This document shows positions 13,454-25,727 of a stretch of DNA of 64,000 nucleotides, piece by piece. Source of the DNA: Siderastrea siderea. Lineage: Eukaryota; Cnidaria; Anthozoa; Scleractinia; Rhizangiidae. The stretch spans positions 71,737,613-71,801,612 of the forward strand of contig OZ034967.1 of NCBI GenBank assembly GCA_964030785.1, read 5' to 3'. The notes beneath the pieces were generated by a model. It was not told the origin of the DNA, made no database searches, and saw only the letters and a program-made list of their open reading frames with translations. Position 1 is the first letter of the stretch. Every line of letters starts with the position of its first letter. Position numbers and translations under genes: made by a program.

Positions 13454-13984
13454 GTTTATGGTGGCCCATAAGGGACAGCACTTTTAATAATAATTTTCAC
13501 AAACATTTTAAAAGAAAAGCATTAACAATTGAGTCGATCTTTCAGAACGACAGATAGGTCACTGCCTCTCACTCAATTTGATAGAAACGTTCACCGTGCT
13601 TAGTTACCAAATGCACCTGCGAAGAAATTAAACGTTGAACAATATGCGGAACACTGTCTTTTTTCATAACGGGCTACACTTTTTTGGCAAAAATAACTGA
13701 ATTTTCGGTGTCGCCCACTGTTGACCTGCACCGTTCCAAAGCGGCTCTGTGATTGGTCGGGTTTGCTCCGCTTTGACCATTTCCGTACCGGGTGTACCGA
13801 GCCAATCACATCACAGGTTTTCTCGAGGGAGAACTCTAATGTATAACAATCGTGACAGGCCTGCAAAGACTCCCTACTGTGGAGTTTTGTTTGCGACGTG
13901 TAAGTTATTGTGCTTTCAAAGCTTTGCTCTCACGAGCATGTCTTTTTATAGAATTTGTCTCCATTGTATGATATAATAACAGGC
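13454..13984. other. Intergenic, with a MITE-end-like phrase
   Basis: At 13,724-13,760 the phrase CCTGCACCG-TCCAAAGCGGCTCTGTGATTGG matches the inverted-repeat tip of the MITE at 53,507-53,750. A full second end is not clear, so I list it only as a likely fragment of that family. Confidence 0.4.
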
Positions 13985-14640
13985 TTTTTGAAAATGTGCC
14001 TCGGTAATGACTGATTTTGAATTAAACTCCATTTGTGCATCAATATATATTTTTTTTAGGTTTTTAACTCCTGGGTGATATGTCGTGACAACTATTTGCT
14101 CGTGAGTCTTTTTCCTTTGTTTCAAAGCCGACTGTCTTCCGGCGAAGGAGACTTCAGATGATATTCTCTCCACGTTTTTAGGGTATCCACGCGCGAGAAG
14201 ACGTGTTTTGAAATTAGAGAGAGATTCCTGGAAATATTTTCCCGAGGAATTTGTTCGCAGAAGTCTAATAGCTTCGCCTTTGATAAAACCTCTTTTGACA
14301 CCTGGTGGGTGACAGGAGGTGCAATGTGTACTGAAATGTTTCAGTCGGTTTATTATATAGTGAGTCTATGTCAAGAATAGCGTCTTTTTGGAATCTTTCT
14401 CCTTTATAAACAACTCAGTGAAGGAATGGGAATTCCTTGTCTGAAATTTCAGCTGTCAATTTTATTGTTGGATGAAAAGTGTTTGCTTGTTCAAGAAATA
14501 ACTCTATTTCTCGTTTGTCGATGTCCCATAGAGATGTTCCGTCATCGATGAAACGTTTCCATACTGTAGGTTTCGTTATATTCTGCTTTGGCTCAGTTTT
14601 TTGTTTCGATGTTTGCCATGAAAATGTTGACAAAAGCTAT
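13985..14640 (-). pseudogene. Penelope-like retroelement fragment (reverse transcriptase)
   Basis: Read on the minus strand, an RT palm motif FIDDGTSLWDIDKREIELFL is followed by a HPTIKLTAEIS-type segment and then, across frame breaks, a SCHPPGVKRGFIKGEAIRLL phrase and a TTYHPGVKNLKKI phrase. This order (FIDD, HPTIKFT-like, GFIKGEA-R-LLR, TTYHP) is characteristic of Penelope-like element RTs in animals. The frame is interrupted several times, and no GIY-YIG endonuclease remains. It is a dead fragment. Confidence 0.65.
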
Positions 14641-15080
14641 CTATCAAGTTCCTATACGAGCCAGATTCAACGTACCTAATGTGCCGAAACCACATTGAGT
14701 CGCTTAACAAACGATCAGAGGTCAATTTAACTGAGAATAACAAATCTGAAACAAAAGCTAACAAACAGTGCGCGCGAGCCACAAGAATCCACCGGTTATC
14801 AGAAAGTTGATGGGATATGACCTCGAGATCAAAGTCTTAACAAATGCGACGCCTAAGTTGTAACGGCTCAATTCAGTCACCAAATAAAAATCCTCCAAAC
14901 TAAACCCACTACAAAAACACAAGAAGCAAAATTGGTCAAAAGACCGAGATACGGCGCGGCGAACAGAGACGTGATGCAGGAGTCGCGTAGACCTTCCAAC
15001 CCCACTTTATACCCGTGTTGCTAGATTGATCCATAACATAAGTCCATCTGTCCCAAAGCATGAAGGAGGGAGCAAGGCTA
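14641..15080. other. Left flank of the outer transposon
   Basis: Non-coding sequence. It ends at the 9-bp target duplication that borders the large transposon. Confidence 0.5.
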
Positions 15081-15089
15081 AATGGAACT
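15081..15089. repeat. 9-bp target-site duplication, left (AATGGAACT)
   Basis: AATGGAACT directly abuts the TIR here and recurs at 50,364-50,372 directly after the right TIR. An exact 9-bp match at both borders shows that 15,090-50,363 inserted as one unit. Confidence 0.9.
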
Positions 15090-15251
15090 TAGCCTGCGTA
15101 GCAAGCGTTTCCGCAAGGTTTTCCGCACGTTCGAGGCATTTTTCGTTTTTTAGCCGCGCGAAAATTGGGGCGAGCGCAAAAAAGTGCGTGACGGGGGAGG
15201 GGACGGGAGAGAAGGAAACGCTTGCACGCAAACCCCACGATTTTGAAAAAC
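15090..15251 (+). repeat. Left TIR of the outer transposon
   Basis: Reverse complement of 50,202-50,363 with two visible mismatches. Inside the TIR, the near-tip phrase AGCAAGCGTTTCC recurs inverted as GGAAACGCTTGC, so each TIR is itself partly self-complementary. Confidence 0.9.
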
Positions 15252-16974
15252 GCCCCTTTGACACCTTCACCTTTGGATGAATTCGTAGCGTGACAACTTG
15301 TCAATAAAGTAGCGAATAACAGACTACCGGATGTTTCAGAATTACTTCCGTCAAAATATAAACATGCTACACGTGGATAAAACCCGTGAACTGCCAAACA
15401 CTCAGCGCGGAGATGTGTCATGTCGAAGGCTCAAAACGTCGAAACACCAAGTGATCGGTGTAGGATTTGTCGCTGTAATTTCAGAGAGAAATTTGGAAAT
15501 ATATCTCAGCCAGGAAAATCGCGTTCTATTTCGTCAGAAAACCTATTCAAAGAGTCAAAAAGAAGTGGTTATGTTGGGACAATTCTCGCGGATATTTGCC
15601 GAGCGGTTGGTGTGGAAGTTGTCGAGAACTCGCAGCTTTATTCGGACTGTGTCTGCAACCCTTGCGCGCGGAAGATTAGGAATTTAGGTACATTATTTGA
15701 ACTAATTTGGAATACAATAGGCAGCCAGTCTGCTGTTACCCAAACTCCGCCGAAGCTTGCTGAGAACTTGTCCAAACGGCTGCTCGACACTACACCAGGC
15801 AGGAGTCCTTGTCGCAAGTCTGTTCGAGTAAATTCTCCCGAGTCCGTAAAAGCTTCTCGCAAGTCTCTAAGATTTGATGCACAGCCGTCGGATCAGGACA
15901 AAAACGATCTTCTGGACTCAAAACTGAATATCGACAATCTAACACCAGGTGAGGAACTTCGGGTAAAAGTGGTTATAGTGAATTCGCCTGGGAATGTGAC
16001 TACGAGAATTCCCCGAGACGAGGAGAGCAAACAATTGGTGAGACAATTGTGCAAGAAGAATTGGCAAGCGGCCGCGAATTCGATACTAAAGCACAAAGAA
16101 CTGATGCCAGAGGTTGTAGAAGTACTAAGAAAAAACGTCTTAGAAGAAGTGTCAAACTACACGAAGTCTGAAAGCATTTTGCTCTCGAACGATTCCGATG
16201 AAGTTGCCAGTTTTTCGAACACAATCTTCCTGGAGGAGTTGCGTATATTCTGTCCTTTATTTCACGAGTTTCTGGTTGCGTCTAGCGGACTCGACTATGA
16301 GGAAATGAAGAAAACGGGAACAGCTACCAATGGAGTTGCTCTCGCAGCTGCCACGCTTTGTCGTGTACGAAACCCAAAGGCCTCATGTCTTCACTACCGA
16401 ATTTCAACGGTGTTATTCCACAGTGGTATCAAACACGAGGATCTTGAACTACTCAACAGGTTAGGAGTGTGCATGTCCCCAGATTCAATGATTCGTGCTC
16501 AGCGCAAAATGGGAGAGCAGCTAGAGGGAAAGGTAAAAGTCTGGAAGAAAGCTATCGAGAAAATAAAGCAGCATTGCTACTGTACGAGGAAGTAAAGAAG
16601 AAGCAAATCCCTACCCGAGGTGAGAACGACATGGAGATCGCAGTGTACCTTAATTTAGACGAGGAGACTTTGAAGAACTATGACAGCTTCACGCAAGAAG
16701 GTTACAGATTGCTTCAAAAAACGGTAGACATCGAACGTGAAAAACTTCATGATGCTTCCCACACCGAAGATTGCTTTGGCCAGGCTGCATATAAGCTGTC
16801 TAATACTGCTCTTCCTCTTTACAGGTATTTATTCATTCAGTTGCTCTTTCTTCCACATTTTGTACCACAGTCAAGGCATATCAACCACCAATTCCAAAAC
16901 CAACCATCATTTTTATTGTTCCATTTCCATTTCATTAGTAAACAAGAGAGTACAATTGGACATGCCCAACAACA

Positions 16975-16979
<5 letters not shown>

Positions 16980-17064
<85 letters not shown>
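16980..17064. repeat. ATA/AAT trinucleotide microsatellite
   Basis: A long run of about 25 AAT units, preceded by ATG/ATA variants, inside the first intron of the DUF6589-like gene. It gives spurious poly-Asn, poly-Ile and poly-Leu frames. Confidence 0.95.
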
Positions 17065-19978
17065 GTATGCCTATTGCTAAAACAACGCTCTGTCCTGGAC
17101 ACCTCAATAATAATAATCAATTTGCTTCATTTTTAAGGCTTGTTGGTGACAATGTCGACCATGAAATTTCTGTGCGAGTTCAGACCAAGACACACACAAA
17201 TCGCTCGATACACTGGACACATCAGTATGCGATACTGGACAGAGTTCAAGCCCCTGGACTGGAAAACAAGAAGAGCCAAAAACCAGTGAGAGAAATTCAG
17301 TTTGCAGAACTTCTCCCTGACCAACATGTGCAAGCCAAACTTCTTCAGAATTGAGCAATTCTTGTCAGCCGTGTCATCACAAAGTATTTGAGCGCATTCA
17401 AACCACTCCGGAACAAAGTTGTTCGACAGATACCACCCCCATACTGTGCAGAAATGGCAGCTAAATCTAGTCTGGTAAGGGAGCATGTAATAATGTGCAT
17501 AAGTGAAAAAAAACCCATCCTGCTTATTTTTTTCAGGGACCCCCTCCATACACCTAAATATCCCCTTTAGCAATCTCTTACTTATCATTGATTAGAATTA
17601 ATCACAAAATTAAACCAGATATAAAAGAAAATTGCTCAATTGCAATTATCCTCTCTTGAAGAAATTGACTCAGATCCCACTACCTAAATATTTTTTGGCC
17701 TTTTTACTTATTCATTTTGAATGGTTCTCATGTATTCACAGATGATTAGCAGGGGTTCTCTGCAGTTTAAGTATTGGAATTTTTTAAAATTTTTATTTGT
17801 TCTATTTAATTTGGCATATTTTTTGTATATGGTAAAATTTAAAGTGGTATAATAATTGATTATTGAACAGATAATTATATTACATGATTTGTTATGTTAT
17901 GATTTGTTTCTTTTGTATTAAATATACGAGTGCTGTCTGAGTATGGAATTCCTGAATCCAGTGTCTCTGGTGATATGGCTCAGCTGTTGCAGCACAATCA
18001 GGAAAAGTATGTACCATGCATTAAGCTTAAAGATGGCCAGAAAGAATTGGTTGCCACTATCCCCCTCCATGGTGATCAGTTATTTGAAGAGCGTGCCAGG
18101 AATGCCATTTGGACATTTCGAGATGGTGAGAATCCTTATGAAAGGCTGGAGGGCATTGATACGGAATTCGCTGATTGGCACGCCAAGTATACATTGTACA
18201 AGGTAATAAGATACTATATTTACATAGAGGGCAAGCTAAGCAGACAACTATTTTCGTAATCCCTTTCCCCAGATTTCACATGCATAATTATTTACATTCT
18301 TTTCCTATGCTATCTTGAATTGAAGGTCAGCGAGCGACTTGAGAATGTGACTGACGTTTCTTACATAACTCAAACCACTGACAGACAGATGATCTACAAC
18401 TTCACAATAAATAACTAACAGTCTATTTTCTTACTTCTTAAAACACAGTTGGAATACAAAATCTTCGTAAACCACTCATCAGCTGGAGAGGTTGGCACAT
18501 CATCTGCCAGCATTAATCGAACAGGAAAAACAAATGCTGCCAAGGGAGCGGAAAACCACTTTAATGAGTACAGTGAGTTTCACGCTCAGGAGACAGAAGC
18601 GCACATTTTAGCATCCTTCATGGAAATGACTGGCATGAAGGATACTGGTGGTATGTATATATTTTATATTGACTATTACAAGGTACTAGATAGAAAAAGA
18701 AAATATCCAATTAATTATCACATGCTGCACAAAATGTTTGTGTCAAAAAAACACAAGCCAGTAGATTGACCTGAAACCTAATTGCATTACAGTGAGACTA
18801 CTGTACGTGAACCGAGGCTACCCAGACAAAAATATTAAATGAAAAAATTTCTATATTTAATCAATAGGAAGCCAAAGGATGAAATTACCACAAATCCTCT
18901 TCAACAAGCCCACATTCTGAAGTTTGCATCGATCAGAACCTTAAGGTTCACAATTTTAGATATCCATAGAAAAAATCTCAAGAGTTTGTCTGGGTGCTCT
19001 TGGTTCATGTGATTACACTGTGAATTATTGGGAAAAGTATACACAAGATAGCCTCTGTGAACAAAACACACTTAACTCAAACCTACTAAACTTTTATATG
19101 CCTACCTACACCTTGGTAAGTTGTTAAGTGGTTAACATCCATTCAATACTGATGGGACAACATTCATTTGAAAAGAAGCCAATATTATTATTTTTTTATA
19201 TTGTCAGATACACCAAATGTCCTACTACCAGATTCATCTGTCTGCAAGGCAACTCAAGCAAAATGGCTATTAGAGATTTGTGAGGAACATGTGAAGAAGT
19301 TTATCTTCAATGCAGATGAGCTCAATGCTCTGGTTGACCAGTCCAAAGAGCTCCAAGAGGCCCACAAACAAGAGGGAAAATGGAGGTGTCGCGCAGAAGG
19401 TTGCATGGAAACATATGTCTATCATTCCAGTAGAGTAAGGTAAGTCCCTGATAGTCACTAATTTCATGAAAACCGAGTTTGTTATAAAATAGACTGTTTT
19501 CACTATTCATGTTTTTTGTCAAAATTTAAGAAGACCTGGCATAGTGGTAACACCTGGCTTAAATCTAAGGTCAGGTAAATGATAGATAGGGCTTTGCTTT
19601 CTTGTAGAATAACAAATCTTTCTTTTTTTTACTTTGTATCTTTACAACCAGGCATGAAGTTGAAGTCCACAGACTATCTTTTGACAATGGGGCTGACGAA
19701 AGAGATCCATTTGGATACTTTTATTGCAGAACAAGATGTGGTGAAGTCTTTAAAACAAAGACAACTAGAAACAGGTGTGTGTGTGTATTACAATTGCCAT
19801 CGATACTAACAAGTGTACTCTATAATGAGCACTGTCTAATTTATCCTTTCTATGGTAGTAGCGCAGTCTTTCTGTTAGAGATACTCATTAGAGTATTGTA
19901 AGTATTGTTATTGGAGTGGTATATGTGACTATCTCTTGAAGCCTGAAAGAGCTCATGGGACACGTGTATTCTTTTTTC

Positions 19979-19997
19979 TTGGGGGGGGGGGGGGGGC
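19979..19997. repeat. Poly-G tract
   Basis: About 17 consecutive G residues directly before the last exon of the DUF6589-like gene. Its length may be unreliable in the assembly. A similar tract lies at about 23,545-23,561. Confidence 0.8.
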
Positions 19998-20712
19998 AAG
20001 CATGAAGAGAACAAACATGGACAGATACTACAAGAGGAAACTGCAGAGCCTGAAGACGCCAACCAAGATTACCGTTACAATTATCACAGTGCCAAACTAA
20101 CCTTTGGAATGCTCCTAATGGAATTCAGCGATGCCTTGAAAGAAGGTGAAGGAGACAGGTTGTTTGACGTATATAGAGTAGCTTTACTATTGAACAAGAC
20201 ACATGGTCATTTTAAGTATGCTTATGCAGTTCTCCTCCATCTGGTCAAGCATCTCAATACTTCCTGAACAGCAAGCACTGAGCTGCAAATGGAACAAATT
20301 TTACAATGGAAGTGGTGGGAAAGGGAGAAACATCTCCTTGGATCACAAGAAAGAGCAGCAACACAGTGTTCTTAAATCTATGTGGAGAGCACTAGGACCA
20401 AATCTGAATGAATCGAATGCAGAGAGAACAGCTGGAACATTGGAGACTGTTGATCTCATTTATGAGTCAATTAAGAAGGACTGCATTAAGGAGGACAAGC
20501 CTGGTCACAGGACCAGTTCAAAGGATGAAGATGCAGTGCAACAGATAGATAATGATCTCATCAGCATCAAGGCATTTAAGAAAATAAGTGGCCATGAGGG
20601 CTATCCCTCTTTCCCAAAGTTCAACAGGAGCCTACTACATGGATTAGACTACAGGGATCTGCATAAATGGATGCAGGAGCATAGTGATCTTTGGGGATCA
20701 ATCTACCAGTGA

Positions 20713-21214
20713 ACTGTGGACATGTTGGTTCACACATTATTTCCTAATATTAGTTGTTGTCTTTACCAATGATATTGTTTCATTGACAGCAGAAATTTTG
20801 TGTAGATGTGATAGTCACTGTTTTTTTGAAAGACTAGAATTAAGATCGGTACTGAAATGCATTTTGCTATCAGGGATGTTTATTTTCTAATTAAGAATGC
20901 ATATTACAGTCGAATTTCAAACTTCACAGTAAGTAAATTTCATTTACTTAACAACTGTTGTTTTCCTAAACTATAAATTACAAGGTTGTAGAAAAAGGAA
21001 TCCTTTATTTCATGTAAAACCTCAAATTAGAGAAAAATTATACATGTAAGAGTAACTGGCTTGAAAATACAGTCCTGATACAGTCCCAAACAAAATGTTA
21101 TATTTCCTTTTTGCATGAAACTTATCTGTTAAAGAAATGACCTGTTATGAACATACCAGATTTTGCCGACCAGCTCGGGGCATCTCAACAAAGTTATTCC
21201 TGTAATATTAACCT
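20713..21214. other. Intergenic with left copy of a ~135-bp direct repeat
   Basis: About 21,068-21,202 (GATACAGTCCCAAACAAAATGTTATATTTCC ... GGCATCTCAACAAAGTTATTC) recurs in the same orientation at about 28,625-28,756 with scattered differences. The repeats bracket the palindrome and the Kolobok-like element. No gene is seen. Confidence 0.7.
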
Positions 21215-21356
21215 CTTACTAACTGAACGCGAGGGCCGTACTGGGGAATATTGGCCCGAGGTCGTGGCAGTACGGACCGAGCGCAGCGAGGTCCGTACAA
21301 AAACGACCGAGGGCCAATATTCCCCAGTACGGTCCCGAGCAAGTGAAGTTAGTAAG
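21215..21356. repeat. Fold-back palindrome, copy 3
   Basis: The tips CTTACTAACT and AGTTAGTAAG bound arms of about 60 bp containing GAGGGCCGTACTGGGGAATATTGG and its complement. The core GAGGTCGTGG...GTACGGACCGAG relates it to copies 1 and 2. Confidence 0.8.
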
Positions 21357-21973
21357 TGGTTTATTATATGGCATCATTTTTCGTTCGAAACAACACTTCC
21401 GGTACTTCATTCAAGTCAATTTCCGGCGCGGTGTCAAGGAAAGAAGCCAGCGATTTTAACAGGCTTTCGAATCAGTTTGATGATGGTTGCTGTCGATCGG
21501 CAGAAACTTGAGTGGCTCTTGAATGAAAACTGCTCTGCTTCTATTATATGTGTCAGTTTTTCGTCGTCCTGTACAACACAAGAAAGTTTTATTTGAAAAT
21601 ACGTCTTCGTTATGGGCAGAGACAATTCGGGAAAAAGAAGAATAATGAAAAGGCCGCGGTAAAACTGGCTCACACACGTGCTTCTCTAACTCTGGAAATT
21701 GTGGCAGCGTGTTAGTCATTGTGAACAAAGGAACACTCGAACCTAAAAAAAGACACTGGAAATTATCGCTCCATCAAAAACTGCAAGTTGTTTGCTTCAG
21801 TGGCTTTAAAGAGAACTTTGTGAATGCTGAGAGCAAATTTTCGTCGCACCTAACAAAGTTGTTTTTAGCGCGAGCTACAGCAAGAGCGGACTTGTGAACA
21901 CGCTAAAATTATTTTCAAGGATGTGCACTACAAGAGCAAAAATCTCGCTGAGGAATGAAGGTACACTGTTAGT
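21357..21973. other. Non-coding segment left of the Kolobok-like element
   Basis: Together with 27,784-28,400 this formed the pre-insertion host of the Kolobok-like element. TTTATTATATGGCA at about 21,360 recurs inverted at about 28,360, a possible TIR of an older element. No gene is recognised. Confidence 0.4.
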
Positions 21974-22341
21974 TTAAGGTTACCGTGTACGTTGAAAATG
22001 AAAAATTTTCAATTTTATTTTTTTTCCATAAAAATAAACGTTTCTTTGTAATCTTTCAATTCCAAAAAAGAAAATTTTAAAAGGAGTAATATTCGCCGAG
22101 AAACTGGGATATGACCATTTCCACCGGAAGTGAAAGTTTCTCTTTTGATTGACAGCTAATTGATACGAGTGCAGCCATCCAGAACGGTTTTCGCGGGAAA
22201 GGTTGTTTACACGAGAGCCGCCATATTTATTCTATCACTAATCGTTGTCAGAAGTCATCGAAAGCGTTCTCTTTCCGTTGTAGCTAAATTGATATTGTTA
22301 AATTCCAGTTTTTCTAAGTTGTTCGAAGTTATTCCCTTACT

Positions 22342-25032
22342 ATGGAATCCCATAGGCCGCGGAAATGTCCGTGGGCTGGCTCCAAGAAGCGGAAAAAAAG
22401 GAAATCGACAGACAGTAAAAGCATGTCAGAGGAAACGCGTACTGGCCTCGCTGCATCGGACAAAGGTTCCTACTTTCAGGAATGGCCCTCAGACTCTTCC
22501 GATGAAGAAGTTAATGTTGACAATGCCGGAGCGAGCAGGCAAAAGATCACGAGAAAGGACGAAAGAGGGTCCTTGGAAGTTTGGAGCGATCGAGATAAAA
22601 GTAGTGACAGTGAATCGCCAGACGATTTTGATGACGGCGATGAAGAATCATCGTCCGAGACGCTGAACCTCGTCGATGGTCAGCTCCTTCAGGATGCATT
22701 ACGGGAATCTGCTATCTGCAGAGACTGTAAAACTAGTGAGCTACAGCTACTGGAGGAACGAGACACGCGAAGCGGGCAAGGGCAAGTTTGGGTTCTCCAG
22801 TGTAAACGTGTGGATTGCAAATCGCACAAACATCCAACCCGTTTTCACACATCGCCCAAAAATTCGCGATTCTACGACGTAAATCGGGCCATCGTTTTGG
22901 CCTTTCGATCGATTGGCCGAGGATATTCAGCTGCACAGAAGTTTTGTAGCATTGTCAACCTGCCAAATCCAGTCAACAAAAGACCATGGTCTCAGCATAC
23001 GAAAGCTATACTGAAAGTCGCAGAAACAATGCTCGAGCAAGAACTTTGTGATGCCGCCTTCGAAGTGAAGAAAATATTGAGAGATGTGGGAGACATCGAA
23101 GACTGTTCAGATGAAGAACTAAGGGAAAAGATTATAAATGCTGGTGCAAGTTTAGACGGCTCTTGGAGCAGCAGAGGCTGGACGGCGCGCGATGGTACGG
23201 TGGCTGCGATATCGGTCGAATCGGGGAAAGTTGTCGATGTTGTGTACCTCAGTAGTTCATGCAATCAATGTACAAAGATGGAGGAAAAAAGAAACAGAGG
23301 ACAAATTTCGAGACGCGAGTACATGGAATGGTATCTCAGCCACGATGACGATTGTTTCATGAATCACGAAGGAAGTTCGGGGGTATGTATTTCTAATCCT
23401 TGCCTTATTATTATATATTTTTCATTGTCTCCTTCCTATAATCACTACAGGTGATTGATTGACTGTATTGCGTGACAGTTGCAGATCAATACTCGTCTGA
23501 TACTTTTTGTCAAAAATTCTTTTTGGGGGATGATCTTTTAGTTCGGGGGGGGGGGGGGGGTCTTTTAGTTCGAGTGAATCATACAGGGTGTGTTATACAT
23601 GTATATCCTAAGAGAAGATTACATTTACAGGGAATTAAAAATTCCTGATACAGTAGTTTCAGATTTCTTATGTTTGACTATAATTGTGTGACAGTTGACA
23701 ATAAGAAAAATCTTTTGCTGCATTTTGATGTCAAGAATACTTGCTGGCAAGAACTTTTTTCTTGGTGATTATTGTATCCTGAAAACATGCTAATCCACAA
23801 CTGATATGTAGTTGGATGGAACTATGCAACTCTGCAAACGGGTGCCAAAACAGTGCAACTTTTCTATTTTGTGTTCCACTTCAATAATATAATTTTGTGT
23901 AACTTTTCTGTTTTTAGGCCATGGAGGCAGAAGGTGCAGTGCGCATTTATCAAAGGTCAGAGGAGAGACGGAAGCTGCGCTATATACCATATGTTGGAGA
24001 CGGTGACAGCAAAAGCTACACTAGAGTGAGAAATGCAACCCCTTATGGACCTGCTGTCTTTATTGACAAGGAAGAGTGCATTGCACATGTCACCAAGAGG
24101 ATGGGCTCAAACCTGAGGTCCCTTGTGAAAAAATACAGTGGTAAGCCTCAGCACATAACAAAAAAAATATGAATATTTACCTTTCCACCCTTAAATATTT
24201 TACCTTGTTAACAGCATTTCTGTAGCTGCGAGCGTGATGCTTTTTACTATGAATGATTTCTTCCTACCCAAGGTGTCAACACTCTCTAACTATAACAAAA
24301 TCGTGCCTCTGATAAACAGGCATGTTATGGCATATTAGACATTCCACTGCATTTTATGTTTGTTGTATATTTCTAAAATACTGGTAGCCATGTTCTGGAA
24401 ACTTTTGCTTCATTAAGCATGCTTGTAGCTCTGTTGTATGCTGAAACTTCATCTGTTCCCCTGATGTTTTGGGAGGTTTATTATGGGAGGTTTATTATGA
24501 GGACTGCCCAACTGGGAAACATTCTTGGTGCAGCTACCAGAAAGACATTGCATGTGGTACAAGGGACCATCAACCAATTAAAGATCCCCTTCCCCCCGCA
24601 GTGGTTGAAGTTGCCCAAGAAGTTTTTACGAAACTTGGATCTGAGTCATTTCTAGCTGGCTGTGAACGCTGTTTAAGCCAAAACAGAAACGAGTCACTAC
24701 ACCATGTAGCATGGGGAATGGCACCCAAGGAACAGTATAACTCACCACAGGAGACTTACTTAGCAGTGTGTCTTAGTGTTCTCCTTTTTAATGCAGGGGC
24801 AGAAGCTACTTATTCCAAATTATTTCCAGCGGTAGGGATTCCCGTCAGACCCAACATGTTGGAGGGGTGGAAACGAATTGATAATGAGCGCATGCGTGGA
24901 AGTGATTATAAGGAGAAGTCAGCTGTGAAAGACAGGAGAAAGAAACTTAAAAGGCAGAAGGCAAAGAAGCAAGATGGTTTTGTGCACAAAGAGGGCACAA
25001 TGTACTGCTCGCAAGCTTTTTATTCAACATGA
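22342..25032 (+). pseudogene. Kolobok-like transposase, probably disrupted
   Basis: Exons 22,342-23,382 and 23,918-24,140 splice in frame, with GT and AG signals at the borders. Exon 1 encodes an acidic N-terminus, a C-x-x-C pair (ICRDC) and the DGSWSSRGWTARDG motif with the first catalytic Asp. The junction gives GSSG followed by MEAEGA. Exon 2 contains GDGDSK, the second Asp, and HVTKRMG. The third part, up to 25,032, contains CPTGKHSWC, SQNRNESLHH and a VCLSVLLFNAG segment, family-typical features of the C-terminal half. A 14-bp unit is tandemly duplicated at 24,471-24,498, which breaks the frame just before CPTGKHSWC. The segment usually found between exons 2 and 3 was not located. Confidence 0.7.
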
Positions 25033-25727
25033 TGCCTTGACACTCTGTAAAATGGGAGAAGAAATTGCTGAGAGCCTTTTGCATAGATGACAAGCTCTTT
25101 GTGCAAGAGAGGAGGGGGAAGAAATTTCCATGTTTAGCAATAATAAAACATCACCCCATATTAGCCCAGTTTGGCTTGCATTTTTAATGCCACAGGAAGG
25201 AATCCCTGTAAATTTCCTACACACCTATACCAAGGTTTATGGGGGCAAATGCTTTAGAATATTGTCACTAAAAATCAGAGTTCTTCTTATTCTTCTCTTG
25301 CACCACATCATTAACTTACCATCAATTACGCGTACATTTATGTAGTATTGGTTTTGTTTCATTTGCGGATAATTACATATTCATATATATTATAGATTGA
25401 CTCTTTTAGAAAAATGTATTTTATGCTTTTGCACTTTCATCCAATTAGCCAAGCATAAATACAGGCCGTTTTTTTTTCCCATAGCATTGAATAGATCCAG
25501 ATCCTCACTTTTTGATGTTATTAGCAAAATTAAAAACAAAATTAAGAATTAATTGCTGTACCAACCAATGTTCAGTATGAGTGGGCATGGGGAGGGGGGA
25601 GGGGTGCAAAATCATTAGTGAAAGTGGGGATCCATAAGTGGTTCAAAATTATTGAACAGTACTGTTCGAGTGAGCAGTGCCTGCTTTATTGTCATTTCAT
25701 TAAATACAGTATATTTATTGAAAAGAT

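Larger units (their letters stand above)
15420..20712 (+). pseudogene. ZAD / C2H2 / DUF6589-like protein, candidate transposase, decayed
   Basis: Likely exons: 15,420-16,824, 17,138-17,474, about 17,931-18,202, 18,449-18,650, 19,208-19,439, 19,652-19,774, and about 20,000-20,712. The N-terminus has a ZAD-like four-cysteine module (CRIC near residue 15, CNPC near 80). The DUF6589-like region shows GDNVD (about 17,149), then HGDQLFEERARNAIW and DWHAK (about 18,080-18,190). A C2H2 finger spans the 19,208 and 19,652 exons and is followed by a second, imperfect finger. A WNKFYNGSGGKGRNI segment and WRALGPNLNES lie near the end. Lesions: a frameshift in an A-run at about 16,563, an in-frame TGA at 17,352-17,354, an acceptor that looks mutated at about 19,999, and a frameshift near 20,250. 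The widely spaced acidic motifs suggest an RNase H-type transposase fold, which is inference only. Confidence 0.7.

Noticed and set aside
15026..15421. Overlapping ORFs of 84-110 codons at the left TIR, and similar ones at 50,128-50,443
   Set aside because: They translate the GC-rich TIR in both orientations and are not shared as a coding frame beyond it.
16913..17120. Poly-Asn, poly-Leu and poly-Ile frames
   Set aside because: Translation of an AAT microsatellite in an intron.
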